NCBI GenBank assembly: GCA_029243605.1
Contig: JAQWRT010000079.1
Span: forward strand, 1-64,000
Source of the DNA: Myxococcota bacterium
Lineage (GTDB): Bacteria; Myxococcota_A; UBA9160; UBA4427
Length of the DNA stretch: 64,000 bases
Direction: 5' to 3'
The stretch's first letter is position 1. Each line of letters opens with the position of its first letter. The position numbers and the translations under genes are program-made. This document shows positions 7,914 to 18,031 of this stretch, piece by piece. Below the pieces are notes generated by a model, which saw only the letters and a program-made list of their open reading frames with translations, was not told where the DNA came from and did not search any database.

Positions 7914-9145
7914 CAGCCGAAAAGCTCCCGAGTTTCTCGCAGCGCGGCGACCAGAACGTCGATTTCCGCGGGCGTGTTGTAGAGAGAGAATGAAGCGCGC
8001 ACGGTGGCGGGTACGCCAAAGCGCGTCATCAGGGGTTGGGCGCAGTGGTGACCTACGCGCACCGCGACCCCGGCCTGGTCCAGAGCCGTGCCCACGTCGT
8101 GGGCGTGAATGCCTTCGAGGACGAAGGAGAGTACCGCCGCCTTGTCCCGGGCCCGACCGATAATCCGCAGGCCGTCGATCTCGGTGAGAGCTGCATCGGC
8201 CTTTGCGAGCAGGGATTGCTCCCAGGCCTCGATGGCGTCGATCCCCACCCCCTCGACATAATCTATGGCCGCTTCGAGTCCTACGACGCCGGCGATGTCG
8301 GGGGTGCCGGCTTCGAAGCGATTCGGCGGCTCCGCGTAGGTGGTCTTTTCAAAGCTGACGGTTTCGATCATGTCGCCGCCGCCGAGGAAGGGCGGCATGG
8401 CCTGGAGTAGGGGCAGGCGGCCGTAGAGAACGCCGATACCGCTTGGGCCGAAGAGCTTGTGCCCCGAGAAGGCGTAGAAATCACAGCCGAGATCTTGGAC
8501 GTCGACCCGGGTGTGTGGGGCCGCCTGGGCGCCATCCACCAGCACGGGGATGCCCTTGGCCTTGGCCAGGGCGATCATTTTTTTCAGGGGGAGAATCGTT
8601 CCGATGGCGTTGGAGACATGGGTGAGGGCGACCAGCTTCGTCCGCTCGCCGAGCAGGGCTTCGTAAGCCTGGAGGTCGAGCTCGCCCCGGTCGTCGACGG
8701 GGACCACCTTCAGCTTGGTGCCGCGACGCCCACCGAGCATCTGCCAAGGAACGATATTTGCGTGATGCTCTAGAGCTGTGATGAGGATCTCGTCTCCGGA
8801 TTTGAATTGGGTTTCGCCGAAGGTCCGCGCCACAAGATTGATCGCCTCGGTGGCGTTACGAACGAAGACGATTTCTCGTCGATCCGCCGCACCGATGAAC
8901 CCCTGGACGCGGTCGCGGCCCGACTCGTAGAGCGCGGTGGCCTCGGCGGAGAGTTGGTAGACCCCGCGATGAATATTCGCGTAGGCATTCGCGTAGAAAT
9001 TTTGGATCGCCTCGAGGACGGCCCGGGGTTTCTGTGCGCTGGCGGCAGAGTCGAGATAAACCAGGGGCTTGCCCCTAATCTCGCGCTCAAGGATCGGGAA
9101 ATCCTTGCGGATGGCGGCGACGTCGAGTTCGGCTCGGCCGCTCAT
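7913..9145 (-). CDS. sufS: Cysteine desulfurase SufS
   Basis: This group II PLP-dependent cysteine desulfurase of 410 residues makes persulfide sulfur from cysteine. Visible sites are the ALEHHANIVPW substrate loop, Asp204 in VLVDGAQAAPH that contacts the PLP ring, Lys230 in SGHKLFGP that binds PLP, and Cys368 in GHHCAQP, the persulfide cysteine. The ATG at 9145 overlaps the sufD stop as ATGA. An open frame continues upstream into sufD but has no homology there, so the ATG start is preferred. Length is normal for SufS. Confidence 0.96.
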   Translation of the reverse strand: MSGRAELDVAAIRKDFPILEREIRGKPLVYLDSAASAQKPRAVLEAIQNFYANAYANIHRGVYQLSAEATALYESGRDRVQGFIGAADRREIVFVRNATEAINLVARTFGETQFKSGDEILITALEHHANIVPWQMLGGRRGTKLKVVPVDDRGELDLQAYEALLGERTKLVALTHVSNAIGTILPLKKMIALAKAKGIPVLVDGAQAAPHTRVDVQDLGCDFYAFSGHKLFGPSGIGVLYGRLPLLQAMPPFLGGGDMIETVSFEKTTYAEPPNRFEAGTPDIAGVVGLEAAIDYVEGVGIDAIEAWEQSLLAKADAALTEIDGLRIIGRARDKAAVLSFVLEGIHAHDVGTALDQAGVAVRVGHHCAQPLMTRFGVPATVRASFSLYNTPAEIDVLVAALRETRELFG

Positions 9146-10496
9146 GCCACGCCTTCTCCACCGGGGTGCACGCAGGCCGAGAGCTTCTCCAGAACCAACT
9201 CGGTTATGGCCGTGCGCAGGGACTCCAGGGGGAGGGCGTCGCAGATTTCTGCCACGAACCCCCGAGTCAACATCGCGCGCGCCTCGCTGGGTGAGAGCCC
9301 GCGCGAGCGCAGATAGAAGAGAGCCTCTTCGTCGAGTTTTCCGATGGTCGAGCCGTGGCTGCACTTGACGTCGTCGGCGTAGATTTCGAGTTGGGGTCGT
9401 GTGTCCACTCGGGCGCCGGGCGAGAGCAGGAGGTTCATATTGGACTGGGTACTGTCGATCTTCTGGGCATCGGGTCGGACGTGAATCAGGCCCCGGAAAA
9501 CACCCCGAGCATTATCGGCAAGAATTCCCTTGTAGAGTTCGCGGCTGGTGGTGCGGGGTGTCGCGTGGTCGACCCGGGTGTGGTTGTCCTGGTGTTGATC
9601 CCCCGAACCCACATAGAGTCCGTTGAGGTCGAGTTCGGCGCCAAGATCGGCCAGTTCGACCCCCAGCTCATTCCGGACCAGTGCGCCGCCCAGGGTCAGG
9701 GTGTGGATCCGGAGTCCGCTCTCCCGCCCTTGGCGCGCTTGGAGGTTGGCGATGTGCACGGTTCTATCGCTTTCGCGCTCGGCCACGACGCAGTCGAGGT
9801 GCGCGCGCTCCTCCAAGAAGATTTCGGTCACGCTACTGACCAGATTCTCTCCGTCAGGGACGGACAGGAAATCCAGGATCAGGGTGGCCCGGCTCTGTTT
9901 CTTGCCAGTGACGTGCAGCCGGGGGCAATTGAGTCGCCCATCGCCGCTGGAGAGAAAGACCAGGTGGACGGGCAGGTCGATTTCGCAGCCCTCGCCGAAC
10001 TCGAGCACTTCGATGCCCGGAGTGAAGGCTTCGTTAAGCGCGCTGAAGGCATCGCGCTTCGCCGGCGCCAATTCTCCGTAGCCCTGGGGAAAGGCGACCG
10101 GGGTCGGGCTCTCCGGGCGGATGCTCAGCACCCGGATCGCGGATTCGTCCTCGGGCAGGGAGGAGAGGGAGGAGCAGAAGTGGCCGTCGATGAAAACGGC
10201 GCGCAGGCTCGCCTCTCCCACCCGATCCGCCTCCAAGGCGATTTGGGTTTTCGCTTTCTCCAGCAGCCCGGCTTCGGGCGCGTGTCCGGTGGGTGCCGGA
10301 GGCATGCGCTTTTCGAGAGTGCCCAAATTAGTTGAGCGCCAGGCCTCGAGCCGGGTGCTGGGCAATCCGAGTTCGCCGAAGGCGGCCAGGGCTCGCTCTC
10401 GCTGAGCCTGGCGTTGGGGGTTGTCCCCCAGAGCGGCGGCGAAAGCGGGGAAGGCCTGGATCCAAGACTCGGCGGGGTTTCCTCGAGAGCCGCCCC

Positions 10497-10500
<4 letters not shown>
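9142..10500 (-). CDS. sufD: Fe-S assembly protein SufD
   Basis: This 452-residue SUF-system FeS assembly protein forms the SufBC2D scaffold with SufB and SufC. It has the beta-helix core of the SufBD family; the C-terminal part shows HVRPDAQKIDSTQSN, CSHGSTIGKLDEEALFYL and SRGLSPSEARAMLTRGF, all conserved in SufD. The N-terminal helical part has LPSTRLEAWRSTNL, a typical SufD opening. Its start overlaps the sufC stop (ATGA) and its stop overlaps the sufS start. Confidence 0.94.
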
Positions 10501-11243
<743 letters not shown>

Positions 11244-11268
11244 TTCAAATTCCTGTTGGGTCGGCGGT

Positions 11269-12732
11269 TTAGCCGACGCTGCCTTCAAGGCTGATGGAGA
11301 GAAGGTTCTGTGCCTCTACGGCGAACTCCATGGGGAGTTCTCGCAGGACTTCCTTGCAGAAGCCGTTCACGATGATCGAAACGGCATCTTCTTCGGAGAG
11401 TCCTCGCTGGAGGCAGTAGAAGATCTGTTCTTCGCCGATCTTCGAAGTCGTGGCTTCATGTTCCACAGTGGCGCTGGGGTTTTCGACTTCGAGGTAGGGG
11501 AAGGTGTGAGCGCCGCATTCGTCCCCGAGGAGGAGCGAATCGCATTGGGAATAGTTGCGCGCTCCCTCGGCCTTGGGGTTGATCTTGACCAGGCCGCGAT
11601 AGGATTGCTGGCTACGACCACACGAAATGCCCTTGGAGATGATGGTGCTCTTCGTGTTTCGGCCGATATGGATCATCTTGGTGCCGGTGTCGGCTTGCTG
11701 CATGTTATTCGTCATGGCGACCGAGTAGAACTCGCCCACTGAGTCGTCGCCCTGAAGAATGCAACTCGGGTATTTCCAGGTGATGGCCGAACCGGTCTCT
11801 ACCTGGGTCCAGGAAATCTTGGAGCGCTTACCCCGGCAAGCACCACGCTTGGTGACGAAATTGTAGATGCCGCCGACCCCGTTCTTGTCACCGGGGTACC
11901 AGTTCTGCACGGTGGAGTACTTGATGCTGGCATCGTCCAAGGCGACGAGTTCAACCACCGCCGCATGCAACTGGTTCTCGTCGCGCATGGGGGCAGTGCA
12001 GCCCTCGAGATAACTGACCGAGGCGCCTTCATCGGCGACGAGCAAGGTGCGTTCGAATTGTCCGGTACCCGACGAGTTGATCCGGAAATAGGTCGAGAGT
12101 TCCATGGGGCAGCGAACGCCCTTGGGGATATAAGCGAAGGATCCGTCGCTGAAGACCGCGGCGTTGAGGCAGGCGAAGAGGTTGTCCGAGTAGGGAACCA
12201 CGCTCCCCAGGTATTTCCGGATCAAGTCCGGGTGATTTTTGACCGCCTCGGAGAAAGAGCAGAAGATGATCCCCTGCTTTTCGAGCTCGGCGCGAAAAGT
12301 AGTGGCTACAGAAACGCTATCGAAGACCGCATCCACGGCGACCTTGACCCCGGTGAGCCGCTTTTGCTCCTCGAGGGAGATGCCGAGTTTCTCGTAGGTG
12401 CGGAGAAGTTCGGGGTCGACCTCGTCGAGACTGTCGAGTACGACTTGAGCCTTGGGGGCCGAGTAATAGCTGATGTCCTGGTAATTGATCGCGGGGTAGT
12501 CGATGTTCGCCCAGCCGGGTTCGCCGTTTTCCGCGAGCATCTCACTAAAGCGGGCCAGAGCCTTCAGGCGATACGCGAGCAGCCATTCGGGTTCTTCCTT
12601 TTTCGCGGAGATCAGACGGACGACTTCCTCGGACAGGCCCGGGGGCAGCTGGTCGGCCTCGATATCGCTCACGAAACCGTATTTATAATCCTCTTCGGCC
12701 ATGCGCTTGAGGTCGGCATTCTCGCTGGTCAT
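11269..12732 (-). CDS. sufB: Fe-S assembly scaffold SufB
   Basis: This 487-residue protein is the main scaffold on which SUF clusters are built. The N terminus [15 protein letters not shown] and the stretch [19 protein letters not shown] are classic SufB. It continues with [15 protein letters not shown], the cysteine-containing SYLEGCTAP core, QNWYPGD and [17 protein letters not shown], and ends with [17 protein letters not shown]. Cysteines and the conserved Glu of the scaffold are retained. It begins one base after the stop of the rrf2 regulator gene, so both should be cotranscribed and perhaps coupled in translation. Confidence 0.97.
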   Translation of the reverse strand: MTSENADLKRMAEEDYKYGFVSDIEADQLPPGLSEEVVRLISAKKEEPEWLLAYRLKALARFSEMLAENGEPGWANIDYPAINYQDISYYSAPKAQVVLDSLDEVDPELLRTYEKLGISLEEQKRLTGVKVAVDAVFDSVSVATTFRAELEKQGIIFCSFSEAVKNHPDLIRKYLGSVVPYSDNLFACLNAAVFSDGSFAYIPKGVRCPMELSTYFRINSSGTGQFERTLLVADEGASVSYLEGCTAPMRDENQLHAAVVELVALDDASIKYSTVQNWYPGDKNGVGGIYNFVTKRGACRGKRSKISWTQVETGSAITWKYPSCILQGDDSVGEFYSVAMTNNMQQADTGTKMIHIGRNTKSTIISKGISCGRSQQSYRGLVKINPKAEGARNYSQCDSLLLGDECGAHTFPYLEVENPSATVEHEATTSKIGEEQIFYCLQRGLSEEDAVSIIVNGFCKEVLRELPMEFAVEAQNLLSISLEGSVG

Positions 12733-12733
12733 T

Positions 12734-13252
12734 TCACGAACCCTCGCTGCTGAGTCTGGCTTCGTCGAAGCGTTCGAGTTCGACTAGGGTCGCCAGGGGT
12801 GTGTGTTGGGCGGCAAAGACGGGGTTCGTTAGGTCCGCGAGGGTGATGCTGGCGAGGGCGTTCTGGACCACGTGGTTGATGACCTGCCAGGGGTTTTTGA
12901 TCGAGCAGGTGGCTTCGAGTTCGCAGACGTCGGTGCCCTCGCTGCACTGGGTGAGGGCCAGGGGGCCGTCGAGGGCGGCGATCATGGCGCTCACCGTGAG
13001 TTCCGCCGGGTCTCGGGCCAGGGAGTAGCCGCCCTTGGTGCCGCGCTGGGATTCGAGGATTTCGGCGCGTGTCAGGGCCTTGAGTACCTTGCTGACCACG
13101 GGCAGGGGGAGGTCGACGTGTTCGGCGAGTTCCCGGGCGTTCATGCTCGGGGATGCCCCCGGCTCTCCGCCGGCCGATTCCCGTGCGGAATGGCTGGCGA
13201 GTTCGGCCAGGATAACGATTCCATAATCGGTCAATTTGCTGAGACGAAACAA
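12734..13252 (-). CDS. Rrf2-family SUF-system regulator (Fe-S sensing)
   Basis: This 172-residue Rrf2 protein opens with [14 protein letters not shown], has a winged helix-turn-helix with [12 protein letters not shown] and the wing [12 protein letters not shown], and carries Cys103, Cys110 and Cys116 (C-x6-C-x5-C), the cluster ligands of IscR and SUF-regulator relatives. It is the first gene of the suf operon, the usual place for an autoregulator that represses when holding a cluster. The TTG at 13252 is chosen because a GAGGAGAG site lies about eight bases upstream and the homology starts there; an ATG at 13327 would add 25 residues without family resemblance and would place the operator inside the gene. 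Confidence 0.9.
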   Translation of the reverse strand: MFRLSKLTDYGIVILAELASHSARESAGGEPGASPSMNARELAEHVDLPLPVVSKVLKALTRAEILESQRGTKGGYSLARDPAELTVSAMIAALDGPLALTQCSEGTDVCELEATCSIKNPWQVINHVVQNALASITLADLTNPVFAAQHTPLATLVELERFDEARLSSEGS

Positions 13253-13315
13253 GGCACTCTCTCCTCGCTGGCCCGCCGGTTGGTCTTCCGGGGCGGGTTG
13301 GGCGACCCTTAAAGG

Positions 13316-13340
13316 ATACGGGACCAAATCGGTCCTGTAA
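13316..13340. promoter_or_regulatory. Rrf2/IscR type-1-like operator, proximal copy
   Basis: The 25-base palindrome ATACGGGACC-aaatc-GGTCCTGTAA has arms TACgGGACC and GGTCCtGTA around an AT-rich centre. It keeps the ATA(C/G), GAC and (A/G)GTC anchor positions and the TRWWWY-like core described for IscR type-1 sites. It lies 64 bases upstream of the rrf2 TTG, so it is well placed to control the suf operon. It directly abuts a second site. Confidence 0.6.
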
Positions 13341-13365
13341 ATATAGGACTGAAATTGTCTTGTAT
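13341..13365. promoter_or_regulatory. Rrf2/IscR type-1-like operator, distal copy, with candidate -10
   Basis: Read on the minus strand, ATACAAGACA-attt-CAGTCCTATAT matches the IscR type-1 consensus at the ATAC, GAC, A-WWW-Y, AGTC and TAT positions. It abuts the first site exactly, with centres 25 bp apart. A TATATT hexamer at its promoter-proximal end could be the -10 element of the suf promoter, with no good -35, so binding here would block RNA polymerase. Confidence 0.6.
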
Positions 13366-13435
13366 CGAGAACACTTGCCCCGGGGGTAACTTGAATCTGA
13401 GGAAAGCGTGAGGCGGACCCGGAGTCCCAGGGCGC

Positions 13436-14752
13436 CTAGTCCGACGCGATCTCCATCCCCGTGAACCGGGCGAGGGGCAGCAGGATCGGTTGTCCGTCGT
13501 GGTGCCAGTCCAGGGCGGGGGCCTGCATCCGCCCGGCCTCGCAGAGGCGAGTGGCCCCGAGCCGGGAGAGCTCTCGGGCGACCTCTTCCCGGGCGTCTGA
13601 ACTCGGGGGGAAGCCCGCCAGGGCGACCGAGGAGAGGTTGCGAACCACCGGGCGCAGGGCCTTGGCGAGGTCGTCGATGCGGGGGACGGGATGAACCCGA
13701 ACGAAGCGATGCAGCGGGCTCGGTCGCCACTCGGCGTCGCTCTCCCCGACCACGGTCCACTCGGTGCCCGGGCTTTCGAAGACGCTGACCCCGGCGCCCG
13801 CCGCCGCCCGGATTCGCGCCTCATCGCGTTCGTGCCGAATTGCAGTGGCCGCTTCCAGGGGCGTCTCTCCCCGGGGCAGGCTTTGTTGGAGCGCTTCCAG
13901 GGCCTCGGCCAGGGCGCCGGCAAAGGCGGGGGTTTCCCGGGCGGCCTCGGGACCGACCAGGTAGAGGGCGAGGGGCGAAAGACAACCGAGCTGATCCCAG
14001 AGCGCGATATCCAAGGCCAGGGCTTCCACCAAGGGTCGGGGGTCCCGACCCTTCCAACCCTCGGCGTCGATCACCGCCACCGAGAGTTTGTGGCCGTACG
14101 CGACGAAGCGCTGGCTCGTGCGGACCCGGGTGCGGATTTGACGAATGGTCTCGTTGGAGCCCGTCGCGACCACGCACTCCGCGGCCAGGAATCGCCCGAG
14201 GCTCTCCCCGTCGCCGCTGGGAAAGCTGACCACCTCGATGCAGCGGCCGAGTTCCGGGTCGACTTCGGCGATGGCTTCGGCGAGCAGGCCCGGGGTGACT
14301 GGGTCCCGGGAGGCGGGCTTGATCAGGACCGGGGACTGGGCGCAGAGCGGGAGCACCGAGGCGAGCAAGCTCGGCATGGGAATCGCGCCGCCCAGAATGA
14401 CGCTGGTCATGGAGAACGGAGAGAGCGTGTGGGGCGTCGCGCCGGGGGTGGTTCGGAGTTCGCCCTCCACCGCCCGGGCCAGGGCCTCGCCGGTCCAGGA
14501 CTCCAGGGCGAGTTCGATTCCGGCGCGGGCGACCTCGGCGGAGAAGCCCGAGCGTTCGGGGAACTCGTCCATGAAGCGTCGCCGCCACTTGGACTCCGGG
14601 TCGCGCCATTGGTCGAAGACGCTTCCGAGAACCGCGAGGATTCCCTCCCGGCTGCGGGCGACCAGCCGCCGGCGGGCGACATCGAGTCGTCCCTTGGCGG
14701 CTTCTACACGCTCGGCGTCGGCATCCGGCCAATGGATCGTCAGCTTGGTCAT
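13436..14752 (-). CDS. luxC: LuxC-family long-chain acyl reductase
   Basis: This 438-residue protein of the LuxC branch of the aldehyde-dehydrogenase superfamily reduces an activated acyl group to a fatty aldehyde with NADPH. Visible are the SVILGGAIPMPSLLA nucleotide-fold segment, ATGSNETIRQIR, VAYGHKLSVAVID and the catalytic Cys257 in WDQLGCLSPLALYLVG, the LuxC active-site motif. The start is the ATG followed by TKLTIHW; the long open frame upstream overlaps luxE without homology. It is the last gene of an operon with luxE, an aminotransferase and a MOSC gene, 85 bases after luxE. No luxA, luxB or luxD lies in the window, so a non-luminescent biosynthetic role is inferred. Confidence 0.85.
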   Translation of the reverse strand: MTKLTIHWPDADAERVEAAKGRLDVARRRLVARSREGILAVLGSVFDQWRDPESKWRRRFMDEFPERSGFSAEVARAGIELALESWTGEALARAVEGELRTTPGATPHTLSPFSMTSVILGGAIPMPSLLASVLPLCAQSPVLIKPASRDPVTPGLLAEAIAEVDPELGRCIEVVSFPSGDGESLGRFLAAECVVATGSNETIRQIRTRVRTSQRFVAYGHKLSVAVIDAEGWKGRDPRPLVEALALDIALWDQLGCLSPLALYLVGPEAARETPAFAGALAEALEALQQSLPRGETPLEAATAIRHERDEARIRAAAGAGVSVFESPGTEWTVVGESDAEWRPSPLHRFVRVHPVPRIDDLAKALRPVVRNLSSVALAGFPPSSDAREEVARELSRLGATRLCEAGRMQAPALDWHHDGQPILLPLARFTGMEIASD

Positions 14753-14837
14753 GGCGCGTGGGCTCCCCGAGGTCGCGAACTTCCCCGTTAGCCTACGCGA
14801 GGGCGGCGCTCCCGGCGAGTCGGATCCCCGCTTCGCC

Positions 14838-15989
14838 CTATCCCGAGAGCATTTCGTCGGCGGCGATGGAGCACCCCCGGGCCTCGGCGCCGGGCTGTCG
14901 GCCGAGGATTTCGAAGCCCTGGGGATCGTCGCCGGATGCCATGACCGCGCGTCCGAGGTCGGCGGTTTGCAGGGCGGCGATGCTGCCCGTATTGGCGAGG
15001 TCGTGGACCACCACCATGCCGGGTTCGCCGGGCGGGCTTTCCTCGCCGGTCTCGGGGTCAACGAGCCTGACCCGCACCCAAGGCGGACCGAGTTTGCGAC
15101 GCGGGCCCTCGGGGTCGACCCAGACCGAGTCGTAGAATTGGCTGCCGAGTTCTGTCATGCCGTATTGATTGACTATGCGCGAAGGCGGAATGCCGAGGCA
15201 ACGCTCGAGGGCCGAGTAGAGTTCGTCCCGGGGCATCTCCCGGGAGCGGCCCTTGAACCCTCCGGTCTCCATGATGCGCGAGCCCGGAGCGCATTGGAAG
15301 CCCGCGCCCCGCGCCTCGAGAAACTCGATCAGGTGGACGAAGGAGAACGCCGTGCCGCACAGGGCGACGGCCTCGTTCCGGGTTTGGGCGGCTTCGAGTC
15401 GCCCGGCCAGGGCCTCGGCCTCCAGGCGGCCGTCCACCACGTCGAAGCCACTCGAGGGCGAACCCAATTCGTCGAGCAGGACCTGAAACATGTGGCTGAG
15501 GGAGGAGTCCGGAGATTCCCGGGCCGCCGGGGCCAGCAGGCGCAGGTGTAGGGCGGGGTCCGCGGCCCGGCCCGAGGAGATCCGGTCGGGGAAGAGCAGG
15601 GTGCCCAGGCTGGCCATGAGCGAGGCCTCGTAGAGGACCAGACTGTCCAGGTGTAACTCGCCCGGTTTTTGGCCCGAGGTGCCGCTGGTTCGGAAGGTCT
15701 TGATCGTTCGCGATTCGGGAAAGCCGCGCAGGTCGACCTCCTTGAAAGCGCCGGCGGGCACCGCCGGGATCTCCTGCCAGCGCAGGACCTCGCCGGGCAC
15801 TCGCCCGCGCGCCGTGGCGAAGCGGGCGTAGGGAGGGCAGGCCGCCACTTGGTGGGCGAAGAGGCGGAGGGCCAAGGCTTCGAAGCGCGCATCGTCCACC
15901 GCCCAGTGGCTCTCGCGCATCCACCCGAGGACTTCGGCGTCCAGGGCCTCGCGCTCGGGGGTCGAGCCCGGGGAGAAATTCGCGTTCAT
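14838..15989 (-). CDS. luxE: LuxE-family acyl-protein synthetase
   Basis: This 383-residue adenylate-forming enzyme activates a carboxylic acid as acyl-AMP and then holds it as a thioester for LuxC. The phosphate-binding loop is TSGTSG (101-106), followed by METGGFKGRS (240-249) and NQYGMTELGSQFYD near 274-287. Cys373 in RGCSIAADEML, close to the C terminus, matches the acyl-accepting cysteine of LuxE. Length is near the 370-380 usual for LuxE. Its ATG overlaps the stop of the class-III aminotransferase as ATGA, so the two are translationally coupled. Confidence 0.88.
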   Translation of the reverse strand: MNANFSPGSTPEREALDAEVLGWMRESHWAVDDARFEALALRLFAHQVAACPPYARFATARGRVPGEVLRWQEIPAVPAGAFKEVDLRGFPESRTIKTFRTSGTSGQKPGELHLDSLVLYEASLMASLGTLLFPDRISSGRAADPALHLRLLAPAARESPDSSLSHMFQVLLDELGSPSSGFDVVDGRLEAEALAGRLEAAQTRNEAVALCGTAFSFVHLIEFLEARGAGFQCAPGSRIMETGGFKGRSREMPRDELYSALERCLGIPPSRIVNQYGMTELGSQFYDSVWVDPEGPRRKLGPPWVRVRLVDPETGEESPPGEPGMVVVHDLANTGSIAALQTADLGRAVMASGDDPQGFEILGRQPGAEARGCSIAADEMLSG

Positions 15990-17302
15990 GCCGGGGAGAC
16001 CTTGCCGGTTTTGCCCGCGCAGTCGATCACCCGGTCCAGGGCGAAGTCCAGGGCGGCGGGTTCGATGGAGAGCGGCGGAGTCAGGGAGAGGACGGATCCT
16101 CCCGCGCCCGAGGGCAACACGAGGATGCCCTGCTGGAGCAGGTCGGCGACCACCGCCGCGCAGGCCGGGCCCTCGCGGAATTCGACGCCGAGCATCAGCC
16201 CGAGCCCGCGGACGGCTTCGATCTCCGGATTCGCCCCGAGTGCATTCCGGAGCCGGGCCAGGGCATGGCTGCCCAGGCTTTGGGCTCGTTCCACCAGACC
16301 CTCGCGCTCGATCACCTCCATGGAAGCCAGGGCGGCGGCGCAACTCGCCGGGTGTCCGAGAAAGGTCTGGGTGTGAAGGGCTTCGCCGCCGGAGATCGGC
16401 CAGGCATCCATCACGCTCCGCCCGCCCAGACAAGCCGAGATGGGCATCCCCGAGGCGAGACCCTTGCCCAGGCAGATCAGGTCCGGGACCACCTGCTCGT
16501 GGTCGCAGGCGAACCAGCGCCCGGTGCGCCCGAAGCCGGTGTAGACCTCATCGGCGATGAGGAGCAAGCCCCGGGCGTCGCAGAGCGCGCGCAGGCCCGG
16601 GAGAAAACCCCGCGGCGCGACGCGTTCGCCGCCGCGTCCCTGAACGGGCTCGACCAGGAGGGCGCCGGGGAGTTGTCCCTCGGCCTGAGCCGCGTCGAGG
16701 TGGCGCACCACATCGTCGAGGTCACCGAAGCGGGCAAAGCGCGTGGCACCGGGCAGTCGCGCCGCAAAGGGCTCGCGAAAATCTTGGCGGTGGGTGGCGT
16801 CCAGGGCGCCGAGGGCGAGGCCGTGGTAGCCCCCCTCGAAGGCCAGGAGACCGGACCGCCCGGTGGCGATTTGGGCGGTTTTGATCGCGCTCTCCACGGC
16901 ATCCGAGCCCGAGGACCCGAGGATGCCCCGGGCCTCGCCGCCGCCGGGAAAGCGGGCGACCAGGGCTTCGAGGAGCGCCACCTTGACCGAGGAAGGATGG
17001 ACGTCGCCCATGCCGTGCAGAAGGCTTTCGGCCTGACGGGCCACGGCCCCCGCGACTTCCGGGTGGGCGTGGCCCGCGTTCGCCACGCCGAAGGCGGCGG
17101 TGAGATCGAGAAAACGGTTGCCGTCGGCATCCCAGACCAGGGAACCCGCTGCCCGCTGCCAGAAGATCGGGGGAGGGTCACCGAGGAAGGTCACGTTGGC
17201 GCTCTCCACTCGGGCCAGGCGTTCGGCCAGGCTCCGGGAGGCTGGACCGGGCACCGGGGTCACGAGTTTCGGGAGGAGATCCGGGGCGGGGAGGGAACTC
17301 AT
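15986..17302 (-). CDS. Class-III PLP aminotransferase coupled to luxE/luxC
   Basis: This 438-residue fold-type I omega-aminotransferase family member has GSSGSDAVESAIKTAQ (cofactor phosphate binding), FEGGYHGLALGAL, LLIADEVYTGFGRTG (Asp to the PLP pyridine nitrogen) and LICLGKGLASGMPISA with the Schiff-base Lys. Family members transaminate acetylornithine, diaminopelargonate or terminal aldehydes and amines. Coupling to luxE (ATGA) and to the MOSC gene (ATGA) suggests that it works on the LuxC aldehyde product, giving a primary amine; this is inference. An ATG at 17302 is chosen over the upstream frame, which lies within the MOSC gene. Confidence 0.85.
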   Translation of the reverse strand: MSSLPAPDLLPKLVTPVPGPASRSLAERLARVESANVTFLGDPPPIFWQRAAGSLVWDADGNRFLDLTAAFGVANAGHAHPEVAGAVARQAESLLHGMGDVHPSSVKVALLEALVARFPGGGEARGILGSSGSDAVESAIKTAQIATGRSGLLAFEGGYHGLALGALDATHRQDFREPFAARLPGATRFARFGDLDDVVRHLDAAQAEGQLPGALLVEPVQGRGGERVAPRGFLPGLRALCDARGLLLIADEVYTGFGRTGRWFACDHEQVVPDLICLGKGLASGMPISACLGGRSVMDAWPISGGEALHTQTFLGHPASCAAALASMEVIEREGLVERAQSLGSHALARLRNALGANPEIEAVRGLGLMLGVEFREGPACAAVVADLLQQGILVLPSGAGGSVLSLTPPLSIEPAALDFALDRVIDCAGKTGKVSPA

Positions 17303-17967
17303 GCCGAGGATTCCAGGCGCTTTTCCAGGGGCTCTCGCCAAGCCGGGGAGAGGGCGGCGCACGCCAGGGCGCGCTCGGCGGTTTCGCGATCGTCGCGCTC
17401 GAAGTGGAAGCAGCGGTTGAGTTGGTCCACCGTGGGCGCCCCCGGGTCGGTGGCTACTCGGCTGAAAGTGTCCCCCGGCGAGAGGCTGCCGGGTTCGAGG
17501 ACGCTGAGGTAGAAGCCCACCCGCCCGCTGGCCAGGAAGCGTTTGGCGAACCCCGGCAGCCCCAATTTCAGGCTGAGCTTCTGGCAGGGTTCCCGGGGTT
17601 GGGTGACCTCGAGCAGGGCTTCACCCACGCGGAAGCGGTCGCCGATCCGGACGCGCTCCTCGCTCATGTCCTCGAGGCTGAGGTTCTCGCCGAGGGTCGC
17701 GAGGTCGAAGGTCACCTCGGGGTACTCCTCACGCCAGTGGAGAAGGTTTGCGAACGAGTATGCATAGACTGCTTTGTGGATCCCGCCGTGGGCGCTGAGG
17801 TCGGCTTGGCCGTCGCCGTCGAGACCCTGGGGCCCCACGTTTCGGGGCCCGGAGGCCGGCGTCTTCAGGATGCTGCTCTCCACCCTTCGGCCCCCGAGCT
17901 CGAGTTGCTGGGGGAGGCCGACGTTGATCGAAAGCAGGCGTGTGGTGAGGGGGTTTTCGAGATCCAT
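17299..17967 (-). CDS. MOSC domain protein (YiiM-like)
   Basis: This 222-residue protein has a MOSC domain with the usual segments: NVGLPQQLE at the start, LKTPASGP, GDGQADLSAHGGIHKAVYAYS, LGENLSLEDMSEERVRIGDRF and LEVTQPREPCQKL with the conserved cysteine, then KRFLASGRVGFYLSVLEPG. MOSC proteins carry sulfur or bind molybdenum cofactor; YiiM-type members reduce N-hydroxylated compounds. It is the first gene of the aminotransferase-luxE-luxC operon and its stop overlaps the aminotransferase start. An amidoxime or hydroxylamine reductase role would fit an amine pathway but is unproven. Confidence 0.85.
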   Translation of the reverse strand: MDLENPLTTRLLSINVGLPQQLELGGRRVESSILKTPASGPRNVGPQGLDGDGQADLSAHGGIHKAVYAYSFANLLHWREEYPEVTFDLATLGENLSLEDMSEERVRIGDRFRVGEALLEVTQPREPCQKLSLKLGLPGFAKRFLASGRVGFYLSVLEPGSLSPGDTFSRVATDPGAPTVDQLNRCFHFERDDRETAERALACAALSPAWREPLEKRLESSA

Positions 17968-18031
17968 GGGGTCGTCGGCTAATCTAGCAGCGCGAGCCGG
18001 GCCCGGGCTAAACCGGGCTAGTGGAGGTGGA

